Origin: Nansenia antarctica | Lineage: Eukaryota > Chordata > Actinopteri > Argentiniformes > Microstomatidae | NCBI GenBank assembly: GCA_963989245.1 | Contig: OZ022339.1 | Span: forward strand, 88,112,957 to 88,176,956 | Direction of reading: 5' to 3' | Length of the DNA stretch: 64,000 nucleotides | Shown: positions 22,549 through 35,154 of the stretch, piece after piece | How positions within the stretch are numbered: the stretch's first letter is position 1 | Layout: the number at the start of each line of letters is the position of its first letter | Position numbers and translations under genes: made by a program | Notes under the pieces: model-generated | Databases searched by the model: none | What the model saw: the letters and a program-made list of their open reading frames with translations, nothing else | What the model was told of the DNA's origin: nothing

Positions 22549-24186
22549 AAAATACTTTCAAAAATTACTTTAAGAGGAGCAGTAGAAGAAAGACTGAAAG
22601 AGTGACCCTGACTCTATTGAGTTCTTCTACTGCTCCTTTCAGAGTGTTTGAGAGTGATTGTGAACAAGTCATTATCCGTTTTCAAATCAACGAGTGTGCC
22701 ATCGTAGGCTGGATAGAAAACGGCGCTACAAGTAGAGTATTCTCACCACAGCTATGAAACCTGTAAACAAGCTGTGAGAAACATTGATTCCAGTAAAGAT
22801 CCACATAGCCACTGAAGCACCTCTGCATCTGAGAGAACACATCAGTTTGACCTTGTGAGTAAAGAAAATGTTATATCTTTGCACTCCATCAAATTTCAGG
22901 ACCCTCCTTTCATGACTTTTCCTAGATATGTGCGTTCTACCACCTAGTATCCTTACATTTTCATCAGGATAAGATAGTATAAAGCTATTTTGCAGTTTTT
23001 CTGTGTAGGAGGCAGGCTAATTTACAAGACGCGCCAACTAGTGGTCTTTGTGTGTAAATAGCAGCTTGAGCATTTTAAAGAGGGGGTCATTTGAGGCGGC
23101 TCTTTTAGTAGGAAAAAAGGCACGGCTGTTCTAGTGTTAACAGAAGGCTGTAGTTTCCCAGATTCAAAGCCATGAACTATGAAAACACACACAGAAGATA
23201 TATCAACAGGACGATCGAAAAAAACGCACCACAGGAAGAGAGTGTAAAATAAGACCAGGCAGAATCGTAAAAAACCTTTACTGCTGCTTTGGGGCCAGCT
23301 CCATTTCCATGTACAGAGCACAGCCCTGGGACCTGGTGCGTTTAAACTAAACCCACGTGCAGGTGAGGAGGGTAAGGTGTGTCAGCTGACACGGCACACA
23401 GCTCAGAACCCCTCGACTGCGACTCACAATCAGCAGTTTTATTCAGTAAACGGGGAATGGAAGCAGCAGTAAAGGTTTTTTGCACAAAACCGCATTAAGT
23501 CGTCTCATTAAACTATTGATCAGGGGAACGGAAGAAACACACTTATTGATTATGTGAAGCGCAGCTTGGTTGTAACTACACAACAATCTGCCTCCTCGTC
23601 CGCTGGTCACATGATGCACGCTGCCACTATGGAGTATAATCCTAAAGCTGCTATCGATTGTTTATTCTGAGGTAGAGAGACAATCTCCTTGGGCCATGTT
23701 TTGGAAAACGGTTGATTCCTAAAGAAAGAAAGAAAGAAAGAAGGAAAGAACAGAACATCAGTGAAAGAGTGTAGGGCGGTGGACGTCTCGACAACATTGT
23801 GGTAAAAGAGTGAAAGCCCATTCCGACGTTCACACAAAAGAGTCCGAAACAGGCATGTCGGAGGGGCAACCCTGAACGATAGTAAGCATCATCATGTAAA
23901 CCATCAATAGAGTTAGCCAAATCTAAAGCCTGGAAACTAAGGCACAGCCGTGAGGAATGATACACATTATGTAATGGACCTATCGCTAAGTCTATTACTT
24001 ACTTAAATATGTAATAATAAGTAGTAAATCTGAAATTTGAACTCCCACCATTGTAAGTCATTGAATGTCAGTCAGTCACTGTCAGTGAAGCGTTGTTTGT
24101 TTGTCTGAGTTTTCAAAGGGGGCGTGGCTTAGCAATAGGTCGGAATCAACTGTTCATCACTATGCAGAGAGTCTTGCATAGAAATG
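22549..24186. other. No gene recognised
   Basis: Contains short frames without domains or splice partners, a (GAAA)n-like run near 23718-23745, and otherwise unique sequence. Confidence 0.4.
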
Positions 24187-24545
24187 CGATCTAGGGTGAT
24201 GCCTAACACCAGGGTCTAGGGTGATACCTAACACCAGGGTCTAGGGTGATGCCTAACACCAGGGTCTAGGGTGATGCCTAACACCAGGGTCTAGGGTGAT
24301 GCCTAACACCAGGGTGATCTAGGGTGATGCCTAACATCAGGGTCTAGGGTGATGCCTAACATCAGGGTGGTCTAGGGTGATGCCTAACATCAGGGTCTAG
24401 GGTGATGCCTAACACCAGGGTGATCTAGGGTGATGCCTAACACCAGGGTGATCTAGGGTGATGCCTAACACCAGGGTGATCTAGGGTGATACCTAACATC
24501 AGGGTGATCTAGGGTGATGCCTAACATCAGGGTGATCTAGGGTGA
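24187..24545. repeat. 26-30-bp minisatellite, about 13 copies
   Basis: Unit 'gggtgatgcctaacaccagg' with alternative joints 'gtcta' and 'gtgatcta', giving two unit lengths interspersed in blocks. Confidence 0.9.
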
Positions 24546-24964
24546 TTCCAGCAACATTAAGGATTCGTAGGGAAAATGGTTGACCGTTAAAGGGCCTCTA
24601 TTAATAGCTGAGACTCCTATGGATATATCAGAACCTTTTCTCCTCCCTCCCCGCTGCTGCTGAGGATATCGTCAGATTGCTTTTATGCTCCATCTGTCTC
24701 CCTCTCGGTAATAACTCGAACCCTGAGCACAGTATAGGGAAAACACAGACAAAAGTGCCGGCCACTTAAAATCAGTTAAAGGCGGTTTCCTGCTGAGCTG
24801 AAGGCCCCAGCCACACATCCTTAATTGGGTTGAGGTTTGTTTAGTTTGAAAAACTTGTATAATCAAACCACCTGCTGAGCCTCTGCTTCCCTCTACCCAA
24901 GCAGGGGTTGGTCACAACGAGAATTATGATTGGCGTTTTTTTTTCTTCTGTTTACCGTCACGTT

Positions 24965-25085
24965 ACCTTGACAACAGTGGCCGTTTTCGAAAACTCTATT
25001 TCAGGGTGCAGGGTTAGAAACCTTCACTATCTATCTATATGTCTATCTGTCTATCTGTCTATCTGTCTGTCTATCGGTCTATCGG

Positions 25086-25116
<31 letters not shown>

Positions 25117-25390
25117 GTCTATCACACAGTTGTCCTAATGGTTTGTTGTGTTGTGTAACCGTTGTATAAAAGCATTAAGGCACTTGACTCCGTGCTTTCC
25201 AGCTCAGGTAAGCTCTATCGTGAATAAAGTCACAGCTCAACAGTGGCCGTTTTGAAAACTATATTTCAGGGTGAAGGGCAGGAACCTTCACTATCTATCT
25301 CACACAGTTGTCCTAATTGTCTGTTGTGTTTTGTAACCGTTGTATAAAAGCATTAAGGCACTTGACTCCGTGCTTTCCAGCTCAGGGGTT
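24965..25390. repeat. Tandem duplication of about 150-240 bp with (TCTA)n
   Basis: 'acagtggccgtttt' through 'tccgtgctttccagctcagg' occurs twice (24975-25207 and 25239-25387). The first copy has an expanded (TCTA/TCTG)n tract at 25028-25120. Confidence 0.85.
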
Positions 25391-25776
25391 GTCTAACCCT
25401 CCACCTCCCTCCAGGAATAACGATGGCTCTCAGCTAGAACGTCATTCACATCTCGTGCCTTGTTGCTGTCTATCTTTACTCAGTCAAACAGGTGCTATCA
25501 CTCCATGCTGGTCACCTGTGTTTGTATTTCAATGGAGATCAACTGTGATAGATAGCAAACAAGAGCCCCTACCAAGCCATCACGTTTTGTGCAAAAAAAA
25601 ACTCTCTAGCATTCAGATTAGCCACTCCAGCTCAGGTTTTCCTGAACACGTTTAAGGTAAAGTCCTTCTACACATGAGGGTAATACTTCTCCACATCAGG
25701 TATAGATGCTAGACACCCTACGCATGAAGAGGTGGGAAATGCTGCCTTTTATCATTCAGGTACCCGTGTATATGGC
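25391..25776. other. No gene recognised
   Basis: Unique-looking sequence, no domain in any frame. Confidence 0.4.
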
Positions 25777-25940
25777 ACACACACACACACACGTGTTGTT
25801 TTAGTGCTAAAACAACGTGTGTGTGTGTGTGTGTGTTTATCAGAGATAAGAGAGGGAGCACAAGACTGTGTGTGTGTGTGTCTCACCCTGCATGTTCAGG
25901 GAGGTAGTTTAATAATCGTGTGTGTGTGTGTGTGTGTGTG
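25777..25940. repeat. (CA)n/(GT)n inverted pair and GT runs
   Basis: A CA run ending 'gttgttttag' is followed two bases later by 'ctaaaacaac' and a GT run, so the two microsatellites can pair as a hairpin with a small bulge. More GT runs follow. Confidence 0.75.
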
Positions 25941-26510
25941 TCGGTTGTGTATACGGCAGGTAAATCACGAAAGCTAATGAGGCGCGGGATGGCAAACCAA
26001 TTGGGCCACGTTGGAAAGAGAGGCTGAGTGTTCCTCAAGGATTAAATCACATCTCTCAGCCCCCGTGCACCACATAACAAAGACCAACCTCTGTAGCCAC
26101 GCTAAACAGTACTGAACACAACTAATGCGGCACATAGGAAACACATTTGCCAACGAGGACACAGGAAGAAATGTAATTTTCATTTTCATACAAGGCAACA
26201 TTCCGTATCAGAACATTATAAATGCTTAGAGAATCTAGAAGGCTTTGCTGATTGTATGCTTTTCGTTGTTGTGTTTTTTATTTAATTATTTTGCTGAAAT
26301 AGCTCTGCTGCTTTCTGTGTGCTGTGGTGGCCTGCCCTTTTTGTTGACACATGGAAATGTCATTGATATTCAGGCTCTGTTCAGACTCGCGGTGTCGGAG
26401 CGCTGTAGTACTAATCCAGCTTGTTTACGCAGGAAACTGCTGCTGCTAGCCGTTCACCTCAGATAAATATAAGGTGCTGACAGAAAACTGATTTCTCTTG
26501 CCTCGTAAAA
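25941..26510. other. No gene recognised
   Basis: No domain in any frame. Confidence 0.4.
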
Positions 26511-27056
26511 GCGCTAAAACAACGTGTGTGTGTGAGAGAGAGAGGTGGGTATTTATGTGTGTGTGTGTGTGTGCGTGTATGCATGTGTTTGTTTATCAGA
26601 GTAAGAGAGGGAGCACAAGAGTGTGTGTGTGTGTGTGTGTCATATCTTCATGTGTGTGTGTGTGTGTGTGTGTGTCATATCTACGTGTGTGTGTGTGTGT
26701 GTGCGTTTGTTTATCAGAGTAAGAGAGGGAGCACAAGACGTGTGTGTGTGTGTGTGTGTCATATCTACGTGTGTGTGTGTGTGTGTGTCATATCTACGTG
26801 TGTGTGTGTGTGTGTGCGTGCATTTGTTTATCAGAGTAAGAGAGGGAGCACAAGACTGTGTGTGTGTGTGTGTCATATCTACGTGTGTGTGTCATATCTA
26901 CGTGTGTGTGTGTGTGTGTGTGCGTTTGTTTATCAGAGTAAGAGAGGGAGCACAAGACGTGTGTGTGTGTGTGTCATATCTACGTGTGTGTGTGTGTCAT
27001 ATCTACGTGTGTGTGTGTGCGTGCATTTGTTTATCAGAGTAAGAGAGGGAGCACAA

Positions 27057-27087
<31 letters not shown>

Positions 27088-27215
27088 CATATCTACGTGT
27101 GTGTGTGTGTCATATCTACATGTGTGTGTGCATTTGTTTATCAGAGTAAGAGAGGGAGCACAAGACTGTGTGTGTGTGTGCCCGTGTGTGTGTGTGCCTT
27201 TGTATATCACAGAAA
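26511..27215. repeat. Higher-order GT repeat with 'tttatcagagtaagagaggg' blocks
   Basis: About six blocks of 'tttgtttatcagagtaagag' plus 'agggagcacaagac', separated by GT runs and 'catatctacg' joints. Long minus- and plus-strand frames here only reflect the repeat. Confidence 0.9.
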
Positions 27216-27273
27216 GAGAGGGAACACGAGAGAGAGAGTAGCAGAGCTGAAAGGTGGTACGGGTGCGTATGAA

Positions 27274-27475
<202 letters not shown>

Positions 27476-27996
27476 GCTCCAGTCTGAACCCCAGGAGAGG
27501 CTCTATGGCCAGGCTGGAATCAGCAGCCCCAGCTGTGGTCCTCCTCTACCACCTCTCCCCACCCCCCCCCACCTCCCCTCCTCTCCCCCTCTCCCCCCCA
27601 CCTCCCCTCTGACAGGTGTGAACAAAGACAGAGCCCAGAGAAATGTCACCGCACCATTTCCTAACTCAGTCGGACACAGCGTGCATTCAGAAATGAGACC
27701 GCATTCACACATTATGCAAATCGTATTGACAGCATATCTATTCTGAAATCTCTTTCTCTCTCTCTGTCTTTTATTAGGCTAATTATCCATAAGGTCAACT
27801 CCGTTACCCTTGGTAACAGTACCTACAGACAACACTCCTCTCCTGCTACAGTTGGTTTGAGACGAGGGGGACAAGTAGCGAACGATTAACATCTTGAGAC
27901 AGCATCTGGTTAAGAGCTGCACCTTGGTTTGCGACAGCTGTCTTTTAAATTAGAAATTAATTGGATGAGAAGCTAGTTAGAATTATTCCCCAGATG

Positions 27997-28334
27997 CAGT
28001 GGTGTAGTCTAGTGTTTTCTAGGGGTATATTGTGATTTTTCCCTCCCAGCCTCATATCGTTCATTTCGGAACGCCATAAAAATACATCTGCACTCCCTGT
28101 CTAACGTTATATCTAATAGTTGATGGTATATAACGCTATAGTCAGTCCCAATGGTCCAAAAGTCAAGTGCTTCGTAACACAGACGGGGTGAATTTTATGA
28201 ATGAAAGTGTGAATGTTTTGTCACAAAACGCTGTTACGTATCCTCACACATTTTTAAGTGGGTATATGGAAATCCTTGGCCTTTCCTAGTGGGTATACGG
28301 CGTAGGGCTGCGTATCACGTAGACTACACCACTG
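27997..28334 (+). mobile_element. hAT-like MITE copy 1
   Basis: Termini CAGTGGTGTAGTCTA and TAGACTACACCACTG are inverted. Flanks share CAGATG (27991-27996, 28336-28341), an imperfect duplication. An inverted copy lies at 29584-29983. Confidence 0.8.
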
Positions 28335-28689
28335 TCAGATGTAGTGAAACACATCCAGTCTCCCGTGTCTCAGTTCCCCCCTGGAAATTAGTATGACGGC
28401 AGAGACGAAAAGATTTGGAAAGAGTATAATAGAGAGAATGAGAGAGAGAGGGAATAACACCCCTCAATTCATTAATTGAGATTTAATTCTGTCTGGCGTG
28501 AATGAGTGCCGTTCTAAACTCACCGTGGCTCACATCCCTGCAGTGTTTATTTCATGCAACCTGACATTTACCGGCACAGAGAAAAGTGACTCTTTTCACA
28601 TTCTGATACCTTGTGATGAAAGTGGGTAATATGCAGAGTTGCCATTCAGGGCAGGCACAGCAGGCCAGGAACAACCCATAAAGGTCAGA
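28335..28689. other. No gene recognised
   Basis: Unique-looking sequence between the MITE and the SINE, with a short GA run at 28436-28450. Confidence 0.4.
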
Positions 28690-28930
28690 TTTGTGGACTG
28701 CACATATATAGTGCCTTTATCCAAAGCACTTTACAACGGCCTCTCATTCACACATTCACACACACATTCACACACCAATGGCGGCAAGCTACCATGCAAG
28801 GCGCCGGCCCGCTCACTGGGAGCAATTTGGGGTTCAGTGTCTTGCCCAAGGACACTTCGACATGTGGCCAGCAGGGGCTCGAACCGCCGATCTGCCAACC
28901 TTGCGATCATTAGACGGCGGCTCTACCTCC
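28690..28930 (-). mobile_element. tRNA-derived SINE, antisense
   Basis: Complement of the 3.1-kb SINE: 'atagtgcctttatccaaagc', 'agtgtcttgcccaaggacac', B-box 'gctcgaaccgccg' (complement). Its head runs directly into the 21-bp array at 28921. Confidence 0.85.
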
Positions 28931-29345
28931 TGAGACACAGCCTCTACCTCCTGAGACACAGCCACTACCTCCTGAGACACAGCCTCTACCTCCTGAACCA
29001 CAGCCTCTACCTCCTGAGACACAGCCTCTACCTCCTGAGACACAGCCTCTACCTCCTGAGACACAGCCTCTACCTCCTGAGACACAGCCTCTACCTCCTG
29101 AACCACAGCCTCTACCTCCTGAGACACAGCCTCTACCTCCTGAGACACAGCCTCTACCTCCTGAGACACAGCCTCTACCTCCTGAGACACAGCCTCTACC
29201 TCCTGAGCCACAGCCTCTACCTCCTGAGACACAGCCTCTACCTCCAGAGACACAGCCTTTACCTCCTGAGACACAGCCTCTACCTCCTGAGACACAGCCT
29301 CCCCCTCCTGAGACACAGCCTCCCCCTCCTGAGACACAGCCTCCC
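28921..29345. repeat. 21-bp array of the SINE A-box head, about 20 copies
   Basis: Unit 'ctcctgagacacagcctcta' plus c. Its complement contains TGTCTCAGGAGG, the A-box-like head of the adjacent SINE. Because the unit is 21 bp, several frames stay open; these are not genes. Confidence 0.9.
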
Positions 29346-29583
29346 CTGTCCTTTGTCCTTTGTAGAGATCCTCTGTTGTCAGGGTTGAAACAAGCCACAT
29401 GGATTTCATCAGCTTGAGCTGCAGAAGAGCATTTGGCAACAGGCCGAATTTAAATGTATGAAACAAAAACAAAAAATGACACATTCATTAATAATTTTAA
29501 TTATGAATTATTTTGGACTTTTGCGACTCCTTTCAGTGATGTAGTTTTCATCTTTGTTTCTTATAAAGTGACTTCCTGTTATG

Positions 29584-29983
29584 CAGTGGTGTAGTCTACG
29601 TGATACGCAGGACTACGCCGTATACCCACTAGGAAAGGCCAAGGATTTCCATATACCCACTTAAAAATGTGTGAGGATACGTAACGACAGAACTTTCCTT
29701 TGTCATTCATAAAATTCACCCCGTCTGTGTTACGAAACACTTGACTTTTGGACCATTGGGACTGACTATAGCGTCATATACCATCAACGGGGGGAGATGC
29801 GACATGAAATATGTCAAAATGCAGCACTATCATGCACAGATCAGCCTTAGAACATGTAATGTTAGATATATATAACGTTAGACAGGGAGCGCAGATTTAT
29901 TTTTATGGCGTTCTGAAATGAACGACATGAGGCTGGGAGGGAAAAATCACAGTATACCCACTAGAAAACACTAGACTACACTG
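29584..29983 (-). mobile_element. hAT-like MITE copy 2
   Basis: Same family as 27997-28334 in the opposite orientation, 400 bp, with a perfect 8-bp target duplication CTGTTATG at 29576-29583 and 29984-29991. It contains about 60 bp absent from copy 1. Confidence 0.92.
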
Positions 29984-29991
29984 CTGTTATG

Positions 29992-30785
29992 GTTCCAAAG
30001 CCTGGGATTCTGTGTGGCATAAGCTCATCTTAGTGGCCTACTTAGAGACCGTGGGCTAACATTTGTAAAGTTCAGGGCGTCATCAAGGGGCATTCTTAAA
30101 GTCTTCACACTGTTCTCAAATGAATCATAATATAACACTGGTCTGTTCAAAGACCATGAATCAACTTCTGCCTCTGTTTATAACTTAACCAATGTGCATG
30201 CAATGTTTAACCAAACACTTTCATGGATGTGCAGAAAAGCAATATTTGATTCTGATTCAAGTCTAGACTGATCAGGGTTAACCACGTGTACACTACTAAC
30301 TGTAGGCTACATAACATGGGGACATCATTCCATGAACAGTTAAAACATAATTGGCGATATGACCCCAACAATTCAGCCTCTCCTGAGAGAAACAAGATTT
30401 ACTGCCCTGTATACACCAAGAGGTATTGGTGAGGCTTGTACAATATACCGTACATGGTATGGTGTACAATATACTGCATGACTCACCAGAATAAACCCTT
30501 AAAATGTCCTCTCTCTCACTCTCTCGAGCCAGGGGCTCAAGGTCTCAGTATATTGTAGGCTACATTTAGCACTGTACTGTGCATTCTTCTTCTTTATATA
30601 CAGTATATTGTGTAAATAAACCATGGTTTTGTGACAACTAACATCCACTCCTGAATGTCTTTGAATGTTGCTGTCAAAAGCATACTTTTGTAAGATATTT
30701 TTAAGTTACTTGAAGCTTTCAGTAACCTCCAAGGTAAAAAAGCATTTCACATAACGGTGAGAGCGACATCGTGACATTATTTTCT
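29992..30785. other. No gene recognised
   Basis: Unique-looking sequence. The only frame of note (30207-30395, minus) has no domain. Confidence 0.4.
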
Positions 30786-30787
30786 TG

Positions 30788-30992
30788 TGGAGGGGGGGGC
30801 AGCTATGGAGGGGGGGGGGCAGCTATGGAGGGGGGGGGGGCAGCTATGGAGGGGGGGGCAGCTATGGAGGGGACAGCTAGTTCAAGGATGAGTCACAAGA
30901 GTAAAGTTCAATTGAACTCAAACCTCCTATACGTTGGGGGCGGGGGGGACATTGTTATACATGGGGGGGGGGGGGGGGGGGGGGGGGCGTGT
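30788..30992. repeat. G-run tandem repeat
   Basis: 'cagctatgga' followed by G runs of 7-10, four copies, then a run of about 23 G at 30964-30987. Could form G-quadruplexes. Confidence 0.8.
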
Positions 30993-31054
30993 TTGGAAGG
31001 CTCCAATCATTAAACCCATTAAAGTAAAGGACAGGACATTCTGCTATATAAATA

Positions 31055-32081
31055 AACTCCTCAAAAAAAGTTTGGAAACGTTATTTCAGTCGATTCTTCC
31101 TCCCCTTTAATATTACCAATTGGTATTGTATTTTATATTGTTGGAAAGCCTGATTAGTCACCTTTACAACGAGGTACAACTTGTAAGGATCATGCATTCG
31201 TGGAATGAGTAACACAGCTAAACGTGTGGGTAGCGGCCCAATTTTTTTTGCCAAAATCCCCTGCAATATTCTTCTGTTGGTATTCACTCTCGTTTTGAGC
31301 TTCAAGAGCTGCCAGGTGTATGTCAGTCACAGGTGTGTGACTGGCACCTGAATGGCACCTAATTGACAGGAATGATATTCTGGGGCCAGTGGCGATCCCA
31401 TATCTCCAGAATCTGGGACCTTACTCCATCCTCCAGGATGACAACACTCGCCCCCACAGAGCCAAGATCATCACAGAGCACCTCCAGAATTTGGGAGTGG
31501 AGAGGGTGGAATGGCCTGCCGTGAGTCCAGACCTCAACCCAATTGAACACATGTGGGATCAGCTTGGGCGTGCTGTACGTGCCAGAGTGACCAACGCAAC
31601 CATGTTGGCTGACTTGCGGCAAATCCTGGTTGAGGAATGGGATGCCGTCCCACAGCAGTGTGTGACCAGGCTGGTGACTAGCATGAGGAGGTGCCAAGCT
31701 GTTGTGACTGCGTATGGATCTTACACACGCTGCTGAGGTCCCTGACAGCGTCAAAATAATAAAGTGTAAAAATGGCCAATATGTGTTGTTTTTTCCTTAT
31801 TACTGTGGGAGAGTGCAATCATCCAATCCACCAAGCAACTCAAAACGAGAGTGAATACCAACAGAAGAATATAGGGGATTTTGGCAAATATTTTTGGGCC
31901 GCTACCCACACGTTTAGCTGTGTTGCTCATTCCCCGAATGCATGATCCTTACAAGTTGTACCTCGTTGTAAAGGTGACTAATCAGGCTTTCCAACGATAT
32001 AAAATACAATACCAATTGGTATTATTAAAGGGGAGAAATAATCAACCAAAATAACGTTTCCAAACTTTTTTTTGAGGGGTT
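31055..32081 (+). mobile_element. Tc1-like transposon, internally deleted
   Basis: Inverted termini of over 200 bp start AACTCCTCAAAAAAAGTTTG on the left and AACCCCTCAAAAAAAAGTTT as the complement on the right, each next to a TA. Total 1027 bp, shorter than a full Tc1 (about 1.6 kb). A second copy, split by later insertions, lies at 58060-62818. Confidence 0.92.
31389..31736 (+). pseudogene. Tc1 transposase C-terminal part
   Basis: 115 residues covering the C-terminal part of the DDE domain: LQDDNTRPHRAKIITEHLQN (second D) then WPAVSPDLNPIEHMWDQLGR (E of DD34E). The DNA-binding half and first catalytic aspartate are missing, so it cannot transpose by itself. Confidence 0.85.
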
Positions 32082-32280
32082 TATAATAGATGTGCAGATA
32101 ATAATCACTACAAGCTATACCGGCAGTCTCCAGTAGCAACGAGTCGTCTGTGTCACTTGTGACGTCATTTAGCTTTTTATATGTTCTTGAAGAGCGGCTG
32201 GACATGTGTAGATTGGAACAGATGACGTTTCATCATGCACAATGAAATGGTATAGCCATCACTGTAAAAAGACCATGATG

Positions 32281-32312
<32 letters not shown>

Positions 32313-33365
32313 CGAGAGAGAGAGGATCTGACAAACATGGGACCTCAAAGAAAGAAAGACTCCTCTAACTTCAGCTTGTCTATCCATCTTCCAACCAGAG
32401 TATTTAAATGAACAGCTGTTTCTGCAAGCAGAATGAACGCTACCTCATCCTATCAATTCTATTATGACATCAGCACAGTCCTGAGAGGGTCTGTAAACAC
32501 ATGAGTGATCAGTCATTCGGCCTATCAGGGGAGGGCGTCTCAAAGAAGGCGGGCAGAATTGATGTATCCAGCATCAGTATTCATTTGTTGTAATAGTTTC
32601 TAGATACTTGCCCATATTTCGGTCCCTGTTGTGCTTTTCATATGGCTTTAGGAGATTTAGGAGATCAATTTGCAATGTGTTGAATGCTCCCTCCCTAAGT
32701 CTATTTCTTGATGGTTCAACATTATTACTTAATGGATTGGAAAGGTCTTTCACAAGGCTTGAGTAATGGATTATTTCCCCTAATCTAGTTGCTTTTAGAA
32801 CTGTTTAAATGTGTGCCGGTGTGGGTATAGTACACAAATCTGGTCAGTAAGCAGCATACTTATCTTTTGAGAGGGTAATCGGTAGTGTTTTCAGTCTAAA
32901 TCCATCATGACATCATTCGAGGGGAGGTTGTTGTCAGTTGACTTTGGTGTGGGATTGGCTGATTGGCTGATTGGCTGATTGGCTGTTTTTCCCACCAGAA
33001 CTCATTCCCTGAAATGACATCACTATAACGGCCTAATCTGCATTTAACGAGCCGTGCTACATAAAATCAATACCGTGTGAGAACGCTGAGAATATTCTGG
33101 AGGAATTGATGATTGGCGATGTGGAGGAGGAGGAGGTGGTCGATAGCCACGTGACCAGCCGGTGGATGTGAAGGCCTCCTGAAGTGCTTGCCCTCTGAGA
33201 ACGGAGTTCACCCGCCCTGCTGAACTCCCAGCCTTTAAAACAAGATCCCTGTTTGTGTTGGCTAATTACCTATCGATTAGCACAGAGCAATAGAGTCAAA
33301 TGAGGATGGCTTGAGTTGTGTCAGACAGCCCCTTTCTACCTGCGGAGGCTCTGAGAACAGAGCCA
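32082..33365. other. No gene; (GA)n at 32279-32326
   Basis: Contains a GA run, a four-fold 'gattggct' repeat at 32956-32987 and otherwise unique-looking sequence without recognised domains. Confidence 0.4.
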
Positions 33366-33645
33366 GTAAATGGTAAATGGACTGCACTTATATAGCGCCT
33401 TTCTTGCTGCTCCAAAGCTCTTTACAACGGCCTCTCATTCACCCATTCACACACACATTCACACACCAATGGCGAGGTAGGCAAGCTACCATGCAAGGCG
33501 CCGGCCCGCTCACTGGGAGCAATTTTTGGGGTTCAGTGTCTTGCCCAAGGACACTTCGACATGTGGCCAGCCGGGGCTCGAACCGCCGATCTGCCAACCT
33601 TGTGATCATTAGACGGCGACTCTACCTCCTGAGACACAGCCTCCC
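33366..33645 (-). mobile_element. tRNA-derived SINE, antisense, single head
   Basis: Same SINE as 28690, here with only one or two copies of the 21-bp head. It is a useful unexpanded reference for the arrays at 28.9 and 34.3 kb. Confidence 0.85.
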
Positions 33646-33827
33646 CAGTACTACTACCCACCCCTCTGTTAAGATGCTCTCCACGTTCAGATGGATTAGA
33701 GGCAGATACACAAATGATTATCTGGTATTTGTGGTATTTTTCTTCTTGGAATTGTACAATAATTTCTTATGGGACCCAAAGAGCAACGTGTTCTCACAGA
33801 AGGTGTTTTTCTACACGATTCTCTTTA

Positions 33828-33935
33828 TGGTGCATGTAAATGGAATGCACTTACATAACGCCTTATTCCAAATAGCTTTTCAATGGCCTCTCATTCACAC
33901 ATTCACACACACATTCATGGCAAGCTACCCTGGAA
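33828..33935 (-). mobile_element. SINE 3' fragment
   Basis: 'gtaaatggaatgcacttaca' to 'cacacacattcatggcaagc': the 3' third of the same SINE, diverged. Confidence 0.7.
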
Positions 33936-34020
33936 TGTTTGAAACGGGATCACATGTAAGGAATGACAATGGCAGGATTGCTGTTATTCATTAGATTGAG
34001 GTGAGAAGGACCTTGCATTC

Positions 34021-34265
34021 TGGTAAATGGTAAATGGACTGTACTTATATAGCGCCTTTATCCAAAGCGCTTTACAACGGCCTCTCATTCACCCATTCAC
34101 ACACACATTCACACACCAATGGCGGCAAGCTACCATGCAAGGCGCCGGCCTGCTCACTGGGAGCAATTTGGGGTTCAGTGTCTTGCCCGAGGACACTTCT
34201 ACATGTGGCCAGCCGGGGCTCGAACCGCTGATCTGCCAACCGTGCGATCATTAGACGGCGGCTCT
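34021..34265 (-). mobile_element. tRNA-derived SINE, antisense
   Basis: Complete body with B-box complement 'gctcgaaccgctg'. Its head opens into the array at 34262-34575. Confidence 0.85.
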
Positions 34266-34575
34266 ACCTCCTGAGACACAGCCTCTACCTCCACCAGCCT
34301 CTACCTCCTGAGACACAGCCTCTACCTCCTGAGACACAGCCTCTACCTCCTGAGACACAGCATCTACCTCCTGAGACACAGCCTCCTGAGACACAGCATC
34401 TACCTCATGAGACACAGCATCTACCTCCTGAGACACAGCATCTACCTCCTGAGACACAGCCTCTACCTCCTGAGACACAGCCTCTACCTCCACCAGCCTC
34501 TACCTCCACCAGCCTCTACCTCCTGAGATACAGCCTCTACCTCCACCAGCCTCTACCTCCTGAGACACAGCTGCC
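34262..34575. repeat. 21-bp A-box head array, irregular, about 14 copies
   Basis: Units 'ctacctcctgagacacagcc' mixed with shorter 'ctctacctccaccag' units. The same 'ctggtggaggtagag' variant occurs in the 3.1-kb SINE, so the variant belongs to the family. Confidence 0.85.
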
Positions 34576-34847
34576 CCAACCTGCATCTTGCAGTTAATGA
34601 TTGTGCACCAAGACAACCATTGCATGAATCCAATGTAAAACACTACTAGCTTTTTGAATCTCTCAAAATACATGACTTTAGTTACATTGCCCGCAGGCGG
34701 CCTTAAAGGCTTGTTTCCACTTAGGCAGATATTGTGATTGCACATGACTAAAATATTTGGATACGTAATTAAACCAATTTTGCTGAAGGTTTGACGGAGC
34801 GTTGTAAAGTCTCATGGAGTTACAGCTCCACCTGGTGGGAGACAAAC

Positions 34848-35043
34848 GACACTGCATGGTTGCATAGTAGTGCATGGAAGACACTGCATGATTGCATGGT
34901 AGTGCATGGAAGACACTGCATGATTGCATAGTAGTGCATGGAAGACATTGCATGATTGCATAGTAGTGCATGGAAGACACTGCATGATTGCATGGTAGTG
35001 CATGGAAGACACTGCATGATTGCATGGTAGTGCATGGAGGCAA
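34848..35043. repeat. About 34-bp minisatellite, 6 copies
   Basis: Unit 'tgcatggaagacactgcatg' plus 'attgcatagtag'. Translations are artefacts. Confidence 0.9.
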
Positions 35044-35154
35044 ATGCAAAATATATTCGGTCATGAAAATATCATGTTAGTATGTCTATCTTGTCTACAT
35101 ACGTTATGAATTATCCAAGTGTGCATGTTATATTTTACAATATTAATATAGGCC

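Noticed and set aside
28639..29484. ORFs of more than 200 codons on both strands
   Set aside because: They cover a SINE and its 21-bp head array, which stays open in several frames because of its unit length.
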